Shown here piece by piece: positions 1-7,115 of a DNA stretch of 8,818 nt. The first letter of the stretch is position 1, and each line of letters begins with the position of its first letter. This DNA is from JAKEGK01 sp036507695 (lineage in GTDB: Bacteria; Pseudomonadota; Gammaproteobacteria; SZUA-152), in contig DATCIR010000311.1 of NCBI GenBank assembly GCA_036507695.1, forward strand, positions 1 to 8,818. The letters run 5' to 3'. Made by a program: the position numbers and the translations under genes. Under the pieces are notes generated by a model. It did not search any database and had not been told where the DNA came from. It was given only the letters and a program-made list of their open reading frames with translations.

Positions 1-2
1 AA

Positions 3-311
3 ACCCAGGCAATCGCGCTAAACAACGTAGTGAATCTCCAAAAACTCTATGGTATCGACAACGTCGCCATAGAAATCGTGGCGTACGGTCCCGGCCTGGA
101 CTTATTGACCACCAAAAGCAAGGAAGCTGATCGCGTAAAAAGCCTGGCCATGCAAAATATTACTTTCAGCGCCTGCGGCAATACCATGGATAGTATCGAA
201 AAGAAAACCGGCAAAAAACCGGATTTGTTAGAAGGTGTAGGCACTGTGCAAGCCGGTGTGGCGCGCATTATGTCTTTGCAGGAACAAGGTTACTCCTATT
301 TGCGCCCCTAG
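3..311 (+). CDS. DsrE/DsrF-like family protein, 5'-truncated by window edge
   Basis: The reading frame is open to the left edge. Codons from base 3 give TQAIALNN joined to the part that starts at a GTG at base 30, so that GTG is an internal valine codon and the true start lies outside the window. About 102 residues are visible, ending in TAG. Family marks are an ALNNVVNLQ helix, the VEIVAYGPGLDLL-like strand-loop (here AIEIVAYGPGLDLL), a conserved cysteine in FSACGNTM, and the C-terminal block GVGTVQAGVARIMSLQEQGY. These fit the DsrE/DsrF-like (YchN-type) fold, whose members include sulfur-transfer proteins and many small proteins of unknown role. The retained cysteine is compatible with sulfur handling, but that is inference. 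It is convergent with the EcfT-like gene and followed by an intrinsic terminator. Whether a signal peptide precedes the domain cannot be seen. Confidence 0.85.
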   Translation, partial: TQAIALNNVVNLQKLYGIDNVAIEIVAYGPGLDLLTTKSKEADRVKSLAMQNITFSACGNTMDSIEKKTGKKPDLLEGVGTVQAGVARIMSLQEQGYSYLRP

Positions 312-348
312 GCGCTGTTCCACATCATTAAATGCCAGCAAGCCATAG

Positions 349-379
349 AGCCAGCATCGGTTGCGATGCTGGCTTTTTT
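349..379 (+). terminator. Intrinsic terminator of the DsrE-like gene
   Basis: A perfect 11-bp stem (AGCCAGCATCG at 349-359 with its complement at 364-374) closes a 4-base loop GTTG, and a run of six T ends at 379. It begins 38 bases after the DsrE-like stop codon. No T run follows the stem on the minus strand, so it should act mainly on rightward transcription. It would not efficiently stop leftward transcripts from the EcfT-like gene. Confidence 0.9.
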
Positions 380-429
380 AATGCTGTTTGATTTCTCATC
401 TCGCCTGGATACGGGCACTATATACCCGC

Positions 430-1164
430 CTACCCGCCAAGGTATTGGGTCCCCCAAAACACGCCGGCTATCAGCGCCGGAACCAGCCACTGCAATAAAG
501 GCGGTTTTTGCAATATGCCCACCTCGATTTTTTCCGGCGGCATTCTCACAGCTTCGAATATGGCGCGTTCAAATAATATCTCCAGCAAGTGACCAATCAT
601 GTCGAGGCGGGAAAATAACAGGGATTTTCGCGCCGCCATACGCTTTGGTTGATCCGTGCTGAGTCTTGCATCGACATAGTGCTGCTTAACATCCATAACA
701 AGTTGCTGCATTCTGGGAATCAGTTCCAACGTCAGCGCGATACGCAGCGCCAACCGCCTGGTATCGACTCCGAGCCAGTTTAAGGGATAAAGCAGCCACA
801 CAATGGCCTCGACCAGGGTGTTACGGGCTATGGTGGAAATAAAATAATTCACGGCAAAAATGATCAGTATCAGGGAAAATACCCGCAATAACCCGGTCTG
901 CAGCCCCTGGAGTGTCGGAATAAACCCGGAGTCAACCGGCAGCATGGGTTCACCGGGCGTAAACCAGAGATACACAACCAGGATCGAAAGAAACAGCCAG
1001 CGCATGCGTCTGATAATACGGGTGCTCAATTCTACAGACTGTAGCCGTTTATAGAGAACCACGCTGAGCACCAAGGCAAATCCCAACGCAATCTCGTACA
1101 ATCCGCCGAAGGCGACAAATCCCGCCAGTATCAGGAAGTTTACTATGCGAATAACCGGATGCAT
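430..1164 (-). CDS. CbiQ/EcfT-type transmembrane protein (energy-coupling factor transporter T component)
   Basis: The product is 244 residues, the usual size of CbiQ/EcfT transmembrane components, which couple ATPases to a substrate-binding subunit in vitamin and metal importers. Hydrophobic segments lie at about residues 7-37, 56-68, 93-113 and 225-243. Family-like features are the TPGEPMLPVDSG loop (69-80), the PLNWLGVDTRRLALRIALTLELIP stretch (127-150) and two X-Arg-X coupling-type motifs, ARL (166-168) and VRM (206-208). These are less canonical than the usual Ala-Arg-Gly. The ATG at 1164 is the first possible start, because an in-frame TAA lies at 1177-1179; its Shine-Dalgarno match is poor. 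No ATPase or S component is adjacent: fimV lies upstream beyond a terminator, and a DsrE-like gene converges downstream. Substrate unknown; the family call is firm to moderate. Confidence 0.75.
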   Translation of the reverse strand: MHPVIRIVNFLILAGFVAFGGLYEIALGFALVLSVVLYKRLQSVELSTRIIRRMRWLFLSILVVYLWFTPGEPMLPVDSGFIPTLQGLQTGLLRVFSLILIIFAVNYFISTIARNTLVEAIVWLLYPLNWLGVDTRRLALRIALTLELIPRMQQLVMDVKQHYVDARLSTDQPKRMAARKSLLFSRLDMIGHLLEILFERAIFEAVRMPPEKIEVGILQKPPLLQWLVPALIAGVFWGTQYLGG

Positions 1165-1212
1165 GCTCGGACTGAGTTAGATTTCATTATTGGAAGAAAA
1201 AAGCGTGCAAAG

Positions 1213-1245
1213 AAAAAAGCCGCCAGGTGCTTATGCTGGCGGCTT
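1213..1245 (-). terminator. Intrinsic terminator downstream of fimV
   Basis: Read on the minus strand, a 10-bp perfect stem (arms at 1236-1245 and 1217-1226, core CTGGCGGC/GCCGCCAG) with a 9-base loop is followed by a run of six T. It starts 46 bases after the fimV stop codon. It lies between fimV and the EcfT-like gene, so the latter probably needs its own promoter or readthrough. I found no convincing promoter in the short gap 1165-1212. Confidence 0.88.
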
Positions 1246-1291
1246 CGTTTGGTTCGTGTTCCAGAAACGGGTCAATCCGGGGTTTATCCAC

Positions 1292-3958
1292 TTAGCCCAT
1301 TTGTGCTAACAGTTCTTCTGCCTGCTGTTTCTGGGAATCGTCGCCTTCTTCAAGCACTTCATCCAGAATACTGCGCGCACCGTCGCTGTCGCCCATGTCA
1401 ACATAGGCCTTGGCCAGGTCGAGCTTGGTTCCGACTTCGTCAACGTTTGAAAAAATATCTTCATCCAGTTCGCCATCAAGATCTATTTCGTCATGGCCGG
1501 TATCGAGGTGGACTATTTCAGCGCTGTGATCGTAATCCAGCGACATCGAGTCGTGGCTGGCGGCAGTGGTATCTTCTTCCATTTCCAGGGACAACTCGAT
1601 AGGGGAGCCATCGAGTTCCGCGGTAGCGACGCCGGATTCCGAGGTTTCCAGTTCCAGGCCGCCGAAATCCATACTGTCCACTGCGTCAAAATCCGTGCTG
1701 GTTTCCATTTCCATGCTCAATGGAGCTTTTTTATTACTGGACGAGGACTCCTCTCCAAAGGAAAGATCAAAATCAATACCGTCATCATGGGTAGCTTGCT
1801 TTTGGGCAGTTTTTTGGACAGTTTTTGGTGCAGCTGGCTTAGCGATTTTCGCGGTCGCCGTCTTTTTACTGCTGTCATCGTCCAAGTCAAAATCGAGTGA
1901 AGATATATCAAAATCCAGCGGCTCATCCAGATCGCTACCGCCTCCAGCGGCATTGGCCTGAAAGCTTCCTGTTTCTTCGGTATCGAAGTCAAAGTCCAGC
2001 AGGTCTTCCTCGTCCGCAGTAACTTCTCCCAGGTTCTCATCCATGGCATACCCGGCGCCGCTGCCGAACAATTCGCTATGCGGGCAAATCTCCCGGCCTA
2101 GCGGCACAATATCAATCCAGTACTGATTGGATTCGTCGCCGCCGATATTTTCATGCAGAATCCGCGCTTGTTGCTCAAACGCGTCCGCGTTCTTGGCGGC
2201 ATGGAATACTTCCAGCAGTTTGGCATGCAGATCCAGTTTATCAGGGGTTTTATCCAAGGCTTGTCTCAAAATATCTTCTGCCTGCTGGTGTCGGCCGTAA
2301 GCCAGGTAAACATCCGCTTCGGATATGGCGTCCACATCAGAACCGTCGCCTTGCGCCCCTGTCATGTCACTCATGACAAAATCACTCACCATGGCGCTTT
2401 CAGCACTACCTGCTGCGGCTAAGGCAGGTTTGGGGCTTCCGGCGCCTAAACCAACATTAAGAATGCTTTCTTCAAAACCACCCTGCATGCGGCGGCGGCG
2501 CACGACCAGCCATCCTACGACCGTCAGCACCAGGAGGCCTGCCAAACCTAGCAGTATGGGATCCGACAACAATTCATCGGATAAACTTGCATCTTCTACT
2601 GCCGGCGTTTTGGGTTTTGCCGCGGGTTTTGGCTTGGCGGCCGCTTCCGGGGGTGCAGCGGGTTGCGCTTGCTCTTGCGAGACCCTGTTCTGCAACGCCA
2701 GTAGTTCTTCGTCTTTCAACATGATAAGACGCTGCATGCTCTGCAGCTGCTCATCCAGGTCCGCCATGCGGGTATCCAGTTCCGTCGCTTCCTGACGGTT
2801 GGCGTCCAGAGCTTCAGTGGCCAGCAACAAATCTTCTTTAATTTTGCTTGCTGCTTTTTCTTCAGCCGTGCCACCGCCGGATCCAAGATCCTCCGATCCA
2901 GGCGCCACCAGTTTCAAGCGAGCCTTGTCCGCGCCTGCGGATTTGGGGCGCGCCGGCTCTGCCGCGGGTTCCGACGCGAGTTCGTCACGGATAGAACTAA
3001 CGCGTGTATCACTTTCAGGAGCGGTTTGTTTAACCAGCCGGGTGCTCCGGCCTTCACGCCACGCCAGATTTTGACGCTGCACTTCACTGATCGCTTCACG
3101 GCGCGAAATACCGTCAACGCTCGAAGCGTCTTTAATCCGCAGTACGTAACCGGCTTTGAGCTTGTTAATGTTGCCATCAATAAACGCTTCCGGATTATCG
3201 CGCAAATAAGCCAGCATCATTTGATTTACGCTGACGGATTCGTCAGTCCGGGTATCGCGCGCGATTTCAAAGAGCGTATCACCGCGCTTGACCCGGCCAT
3301 AATCAACCTCTCCGGGCGCCGCACGGCGTTCAGCCTGGCGCGGCGCCGGCGGTGGCTCACGACGTACGGGTGGCGGCGTTGGTTGCACTTCTTGGGATAG
3401 TTCTTGTTGGGATAGTTCTTGGGTTGGTTGTTCTTGCTCGGCCACACGGGGTTGCGGTTCAACAGGCTGTGGTCTTGAAACGGGTTCACGAACCTGTCTG
3501 GGTGGTGGAGCGAAAACCGGCGCGGTAGCAGCTTGTTCTACCGGCGCCGGCGTTTCAGCTGTCAGCACCGGCGGATCAACCAGCACGGTATATTCTTTTA
3601 ACGCACGGCCACGCGGCCAGCGCGCCTCTATCAGAAAATCCAGATAGGGTTCGGTAACTTTTTGGCGCGTGGTCAGGTGGATGTAAGCGGAACCATCCGG
3701 GCGAGTACGCAGTTTGAATTGAATTTCATTCAGAAACGCGCTGCGGTCTACGTTGATGCGGCTAAAGTCTTCGGGGGACGCCAGCCGCACCGCAAATCCA
3801 TCCAAATCTCCCGGCTGCGCGGAATGAATGTCGATCTCAGCATCCAGCGGTTGATTGAGTGATGACCGCATGGTGATAGGCCCTAACCCTAATGCGAAAC
3901 TGATCGCCGGCACCAACAACAAAACCGAGCCTAGCGCTCGGGCGATTAACTTACCCAT
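1292..3958 (-). CDS. fimV: FimV, pilus assembly / polar hub protein with LysM domain
   Basis: FimV is an inner-membrane protein that binds peptidoglycan, organises the cell pole and supports type IV pilus assembly and cAMP signalling (known in Pseudomonas). From the ATG at 3958 the product is 888 residues. It has a signal peptide (about 1-22, ending ISFA), a FimV N-terminal domain beginning LGLGPITMRSSLNQPLDAEI, a Pro/Gln-rich linker (about 132-215), a LysM domain (about 221-277), a coiled coil (about 372-428), one transmembrane helix (about 467-486) followed by RRRR, a tetratricopeptide-like segment (about 543-606), a long Asp/Glu/Ser-rich cytoplasmic tail and the conserved C-terminal helical domain (about 839-888, GTKLDLAKAYVDMGD). 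This start has GGGAG seven bases upstream and puts the signal peptide at the terminus; a longer frame opening at a TTG at 4015 starts at the predicted transcription start. truA, the common downstream neighbour, is absent. Confidence 0.95.
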   Translation of the reverse strand: MGKLIARALGSVLLLVPAISFALGLGPITMRSSLNQPLDAEIDIHSAQPGDLDGFAVRLASPEDFSRINVDRSAFLNEIQFKLRTRPDGSAYIHLTTRQKVTEPYLDFLIEARWPRGRALKEYTVLVDPPVLTAETPAPVEQAATAPVFAPPPRQVREPVSRPQPVEPQPRVAEQEQPTQELSQQELSQEVQPTPPPVRREPPPAPRQAERRAAPGEVDYGRVKRGDTLFEIARDTRTDESVSVNQMMLAYLRDNPEAFIDGNINKLKAGYVLRIKDASSVDGISRREAISEVQRQNLAWREGRSTRLVKQTAPESDTRVSSIRDELASEPAAEPARPKSAGADKARLKLVAPGSEDLGSGGGTAEEKAASKIKEDLLLATEALDANRQEATELDTRMADLDEQLQSMQRLIMLKDEELLALQNRVSQEQAQPAAPPEAAAKPKPAAKPKTPAVEDASLSDELLSDPILLGLAGLLVLTVVGWLVVRRRRMQGGFEESILNVGLGAGSPKPALAAAGSAESAMVSDFVMSDMTGAQGDGSDVDAISEADVYLAYGRHQQAEDILRQALDKTPDKLDLHAKLLEVFHAAKNADAFEQQARILHENIGGDESNQYWIDIVPLGREICPHSELFGSGAGYAMDENLGEVTADEEDLLDFDFDTEETGSFQANAAGGGSDLDEPLDFDISSLDFDLDDDSSKKTATAKIAKPAAPKTVQKTAQKQATHDDGIDFDLSFGEESSSSNKKAPLSMEMETSTDFDAVDSMDFGGLELETSESGVATAELDGSPIELSLEMEEDTTAASHDSMSLDYDHSAEIVHLDTGHDEIDLDGELDEDIFSNVDEVGTKLDLAKAYVDMGDSDGARSILDEVLEEGDDSQKQQAEELLAQMG
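3392..3421 (-). repeat. Exact 15-bp tandem duplication within fimV
   Basis: Two adjacent identical copies (3392-3406 and 3407-3421), reading CAAGAACTATCCCAA on the coding strand, encode the doubled pentapeptide QELSQ in the Pro/Gln-rich periplasmic linker of FimV. The unit is a multiple of three, so gain or loss of copies would keep the frame and only change linker length. Confidence 0.9.
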
Positions 3959-4021
3959 GCTTACTCCCGTTTTCTCCAATTCCATGTCTACTGCGATGTT
4001 CCTCAAATAAGCCAATTTCCT

Positions 4022-4050
4022 ATACTAACTTTAGCGGCGGTAATTGACAA
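4022..4050 (-). promoter_or_regulatory. Candidate sigma-70 promoter of fimV
   Basis: On the minus strand, TTGTCA (4050-4045, five of six to the -35 consensus) is followed by a 17-base spacer and TAGTAT (4027-4022, four of six to the -10 consensus). Transcription would begin near 4015, giving a leader of about 57 bases to the ATG at 3958. It lies in the 142-base gap between asd and fimV and would let fimV be transcribed apart from asd. Pattern evidence only. Confidence 0.5.
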
Positions 4051-4100
4051 AATTTAATAATATTAGGTAATTACGGTCCTGTCATAGATTTCACTATAGC

Positions 4101-5123
4101 TTACAAATATTCATTTGCCAGAATTTCAGCAATTTGTATGCTATTTAATGCCGCGCCCTTACGGACATTATCCGCAACCACCCAGAGATTCAGGCCCCGC
4201 GGGTGAGAGATATCTTCCCGAATCCGGCCGACGTACACAGGATCCTTTCCTGCCGCTTCGGTAACCGGTGTCGGGTAACCACCCGGCTCGCGTTTATCCA
4301 CGACTTTAACGCCTGGCGCCGCTTCTAACAGCTTACGCGCTTTCTCTGCCGTGATTTTTTCCCGGGTCTCGATATGGACTGCCTCGGAGTGCCCGAAAAA
4401 CACAGGGATACGGACGGCGGTCGGGTTAACCAATATAGCGGCATCCTCAAATATTTTTTTAGTTTCCCACACCATTTTCATTTCTTCTTTGGTGTAACCG
4501 TTTTCCTGGAACACATCAATCTGCGGTAAGGCATTGAAAGCTATCTGTTTTGGGTACACCTCAATGGTAATTTCCTTCATATTGAGTAAATCGGAGGTTT
4601 GTTTGGCCAACTCCTCGATGGCTTCTTTACCCGTACCCGATACGGCCTGGTAAGTGGCCACATTGATACGCTCGATACCCACGGCGTCGTAGATAGGTTT
4701 GAGCGCCACCAGCATTTGAATGGTGGAGCAGTTCGGATTGGCGATAATGCCGCGGTTTTTATAGCCGGCGATGGCGTGAGGATTAACTTCGGGCACCACC
4801 AGCGGAATGTCGTCATCGTAACGAAAATGCGCCGTGTTATCGATAACAACACAGCCCGCCGCCGCGGCTTTCGGCGCAAAGTCCGCCGATACGGATCCGC
4901 CCGCGGAAAACAGGCCAATCTGCGCCCGTGAGAAGTCAAACGTGGCCAGATCCTGCACCGTGATATTTTTGCCTTTGAACTGGATTTTTGAACCCGCGGA
5001 ACGGCTGCTGGCCAAGGGATACAAGTTACGGACGGGAAATTTACGTTGTTCGAGAATGGACACCATGGCTTCACCCACGGCACCTGTCGCGCCCACAACG
5101 GCGACATCGAATTCCTTGCTCAT
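4101..5123 (-). CDS. asd: Aspartate-semialdehyde dehydrogenase
   Basis: The enzyme reduces L-aspartyl-4-phosphate to aspartate semialdehyde with NADPH in the cytosol, the branch point to lysine and diaminopimelate, threonine and methionine. The 340-residue length is typical. Visible marks are the Rossmann loop GATGAVGEAM (11-20), the catalytic-cysteine block NPNCSTIQM with Cys132, YQAVSGTG (158-165) including Gln159, the substrate arginine in AVRIP (Arg238), the catalytic histidine in FFGHSEAVHIET (His245) and the C-terminal dimerisation/NADP block NLWVVADNVRKGAALN. The short form with GHSEAVH resembles the Asd type found in many bacteria rather than the longer E. coli enzyme. The ATG at 5123 has AGAGGA about eight bases upstream. 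It sits between leuB (188-base gap) and fimV (142-base gap). I saw no clear terminator after it. Confidence 0.97.
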   Translation of the reverse strand: MSKEFDVAVVGATGAVGEAMVSILEQRKFPVRNLYPLASSRSAGSKIQFKGKNITVQDLATFDFSRAQIGLFSAGGSVSADFAPKAAAAGCVVIDNTAHFRYDDDIPLVVPEVNPHAIAGYKNRGIIANPNCSTIQMLVALKPIYDAVGIERINVATYQAVSGTGKEAIEELAKQTSDLLNMKEITIEVYPKQIAFNALPQIDVFQENGYTKEEMKMVWETKKIFEDAAILVNPTAVRIPVFFGHSEAVHIETREKITAEKARKLLEAAPGVKVVDKREPGGYPTPVTEAAGKDPVYVGRIREDISHPRGLNLWVVADNVRKGAALNSIQIAEILANEYL

Positions 5124-5178
5124 CTGAAGTTCCTCTATAAGCTACTGAACAATATTAGTTTAAATAAACGGATCGAAT

Positions 5179-5290
5179 CCAGTAGTGTCCAGTGCGAGCG
5201 ATATCCTGCAAACTCTCGGAAAGATTAAACCGATTTGAACGAGTTCGTAAGTACCTTATCTTAGCGTTGTTTCAGCCCGGACACTAGTGG
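5179..5290. repeat. 112-bp intergenic segment bounded by 12-bp inverted repeats
   Basis: The left arm CCAGTAGTGTCC (5179-5190) and the right arm, which reads CCACTAGTGTCC on the minus strand (5290-5279), match at 11 of 12 positions in inverted orientation, or 12 of 14 when extended inward. They enclose 88 bases with no reading frame of note. The arrangement resembles a miniature inverted-repeat element or terminal remnant of an insertion sequence, but I see no clear target-site duplication. It fills most of the 188-base gap between asd and leuB. A chance or regulatory origin is possible. Confidence 0.4.
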
Positions 5291-5311
5291 TTTTAAAAAG
5301 CATTTGTTTGA

Positions 5312-6403
5312 TCAACCTCCAGGTGAACCGCCTAATGCGGCGGACACCGCATCGCCCATCCCGGAAGTTGAAACGGTTTTTTTGCCTTCACTGTGGATAT
5401 CGGCGGTTCTGAGACCCTGATCGAGCACCGTGTTCACCGCCCTTTCGATTCTGTCTGCCAGTGAAGGCGCATTCAAGGAATAACGCAACATCATAGCGAC
5501 AGACAATAAAGTTGCCAATGGATTGGCGATATTTTTTCCCGCGATATCCGGCGCCGAACCGTGGATCGGCTCGTACATGCCTTTACCGTTGGCATCCAAG
5601 GATGCCGAAGGCAGCATACCAATGGAGCCGGTCAACATTGATGCCTCGTCCGATAAAATATCACCGAACATATTGGTGGTAACGATAACGTCAAACTGCT
5701 TGGGCGCCCGCACCAGTTGCATGGCCGCGTTATCCACATACATATGACTGAGCGTGACCTGCGGATAATCTTTCGCAACCTCGATCATCACTTCGCGCCA
5801 CAACTCGGTGCATTCCAGCACATTGGCCTTATCCACTGAACAGACCCGTTTGCTGCGCTTCATGGCGATATCAAATGCCGACCGGCCGATGCGCTGTATC
5901 TCGGATTCGGAATAAACCAGGGTATTGAATCCCTGGCGTTCGCCGTTCTCGAGCCGCCGGATCCCGCGCGGCTGGCCGAAATAAATACCACCCGTCAGTT
6001 CCCGCACAATCATGATATCAAGTCCGGAGACCACTTCGGGTTTCAGGGTCGAGGCATGCACCAGCTGGGGGTACAAAATGGCGGGGCGCAAATTGGAAAA
6101 TAATTTCAATTCAGCGCGCAAGCCCAGCAAGCCTTTTTCCGGCCGCACCGCAATGTCCAGCGCTTCATATTTCGGCCCGCCCACCGCGCCTAATAAAACC
6201 GCATCCGCTGCTTTGGCCCGCGTGAGTGTCACTTCCGGCAATGGCGTACCATACTCATCATAAGCCGCGCCGCCCACCAAACCCCATTCCAGCTCCACAT
6301 CCAAACCATGGTTGGCCCGCAGCTTCTCCAGTACTTTCACGGCTTCGGCCATAATTTCCGGGCCGATGCCGTCGCCGGGTAATATCAGGATTTTTTTTGT
6401 CAT
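5312..6403 (-). CDS. leuB: 3-isopropylmalate dehydrogenase
   Basis: LeuB oxidises and decarboxylates 3-isopropylmalate to 2-oxoisocaproate with NAD, the third step of leucine synthesis, as a cytosolic homodimer. The 363-residue product has the expected length. Motifs in order are LPGDGIGPEI (8-17), GAVGGPKYE (72-80), substrate arginines in LRAELKLFSNLRPA (Arg96, Arg106), ELTGGIYFG with catalytic Tyr141, VDKANVLE with catalytic Lys192, the metal-binding YVDNAAMQL (Asp224) and FGDILSDEASM (Asp248, Asp252), and the NAD-binding loop EPIHGSAPDIAGKNIANP (278-295). The ATG at 6403 has a purine-rich AGGAAGGAAAG upstream. leuD lies 61 bases upstream without a terminator between them, so cotranscription with leuCD is likely. 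The codons just after the start contain a run of eight A. Confidence 0.98.
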   Translation of the reverse strand: MTKKILILPGDGIGPEIMAEAVKVLEKLRANHGLDVELEWGLVGGAAYDEYGTPLPEVTLTRAKAADAVLLGAVGGPKYEALDIAVRPEKGLLGLRAELKLFSNLRPAILYPQLVHASTLKPEVVSGLDIMIVRELTGGIYFGQPRGIRRLENGERQGFNTLVYSESEIQRIGRSAFDIAMKRSKRVCSVDKANVLECTELWREVMIEVAKDYPQVTLSHMYVDNAAMQLVRAPKQFDVIVTTNMFGDILSDEASMLTGSIGMLPSASLDANGKGMYEPIHGSAPDIAGKNIANPLATLLSVAMMLRYSLNAPSLADRIERAVNTVLDQGLRTADIHSEGKKTVSTSGMGDAVSAALGGSPGG

Positions 6404-6464
6404 CGTTAGCTTTCCTTCCTAGACGTGATGTAAAACGCTATCAATTTATTAATATAAACAACCT

Positions 6465-7103
6465 TCACGTGAACAACCAAGGCGCTTGTTGCGCGCGTTT
6501 TTGTTCGTAAGCCTTGATGTCATCGACATGCTGCAGGGTCAAACCGATATCGTCCAATCCATTGATCAGGCAATACTTGCGGAACCCGTCTACTTCAAAA
6601 CGCATGCTGTTGCCCGCCGGCGTGCTGACCGTTTGCGCCGCCAGATCCACCGTCAACTGATAACCTGGATTGGCGTACACGTCTTTGAACAAGCCGTCGA
6701 CCACGTCCGCATCGAGCACAATGGGCAGTATGCCATTCTTGAAACAGTTATTAAAAAAGATGTCGGCAAAGCTCGGCGCGATAATCGCCCGAAAACCATA
6801 GTCCTGTAACGCCCAGGGCGCATGTTCCCGGGAGGAACCGCAACCAAAGTTTTCCCGCGCCAGTAAAATTTTCGCACCCTGATAACGTGCTTGGTTCAAC
6901 ACAAACTCCGGATTCAATGGGCGTTTGCTGTTATCCATGCCCGGTTCACCCTGGTCGAGGTAACGCCAGGCGTCAAACAGGTTGGGGCCAAAACCGCTGC
7001 GCTTGATGGACTTTAAAAACTGTTTCGGAATAATGGCATCGGTATCCACATTGGAGCGGTCCAGGGGCGCAGCAATGGCAGTCAAGGTTTGAAACTTTTC
7101 CAT
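6465..7103 (-). CDS. leuD: 3-isopropylmalate dehydratase small subunit
   Basis: LeuD is the small subunit of isopropylmalate isomerase; with LeuC it converts 2-isopropylmalate to 3-isopropylmalate in leucine synthesis. The 212-residue length is normal for the bacterial form. The swivelling-domain motifs NVDTDAIIPKQFL (18-30) and FGCGSSREHAPWAL (86-99, substrate-binding loop) are intact, followed by IIAPSFADIFFNNCFKNG (107-124). The ATG at 7103 is preceded by AAGGAG with an 8-base spacer. That ribosome site overlaps the stop codon of leuC, and only 12 bases separate the two genes, which points to translational coupling of the two subunits. Confidence 0.98.
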   Translation of the reverse strand: MEKFQTLTAIAAPLDRSNVDTDAIIPKQFLKSIKRSGFGPNLFDAWRYLDQGEPGMDNSKRPLNPEFVLNQARYQGAKILLARENFGCGSSREHAPWALQDYGFRAIIAPSFADIFFNNCFKNGILPIVLDADVVDGLFKDVYANPGYQLTVDLAAQTVSTPAGNSMRFEVDGFRKYCLINGLDDIGLTLQHVDDIKAYEQKRAQQAPWLFT

Positions 7104-7115
7104 GAATCATTCTCC

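Noticed and set aside
30..311. GTG at base 30 as the start of a complete 93-residue protein
   Set aside because: The frame continues upstream to the edge with residues (ALNNV) that fit the DsrE-family helix, so the gene is truncated rather than starting here.
1159..1602. 147-residue plus-strand open frame overlapping the fimV end and terminator
   Set aside because: It runs through the fimV terminator hairpin and antisense to the conserved FimV C-terminal domain; no recognisable protein features.
2325..2795. 156-residue plus-strand open frame inside fimV
   Set aside because: Antisense to a well-supported FimV region; its Ser/Ala/Pro-rich translation is the complement of fimV codon bias and shows no domain.
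4044..4049. Perfect TTGACA on the plus strand between fimV and asd
   Set aside because: No acceptable -10 hexamer at 16-18 bases downstream, and it would transcribe antisense to asd; it overlaps the better minus-strand fimV promoter.
4599..4931. 110-residue plus-strand open frame inside asd
   Set aside because: Antisense shadow of the conserved Asd active-site region with no independent features.
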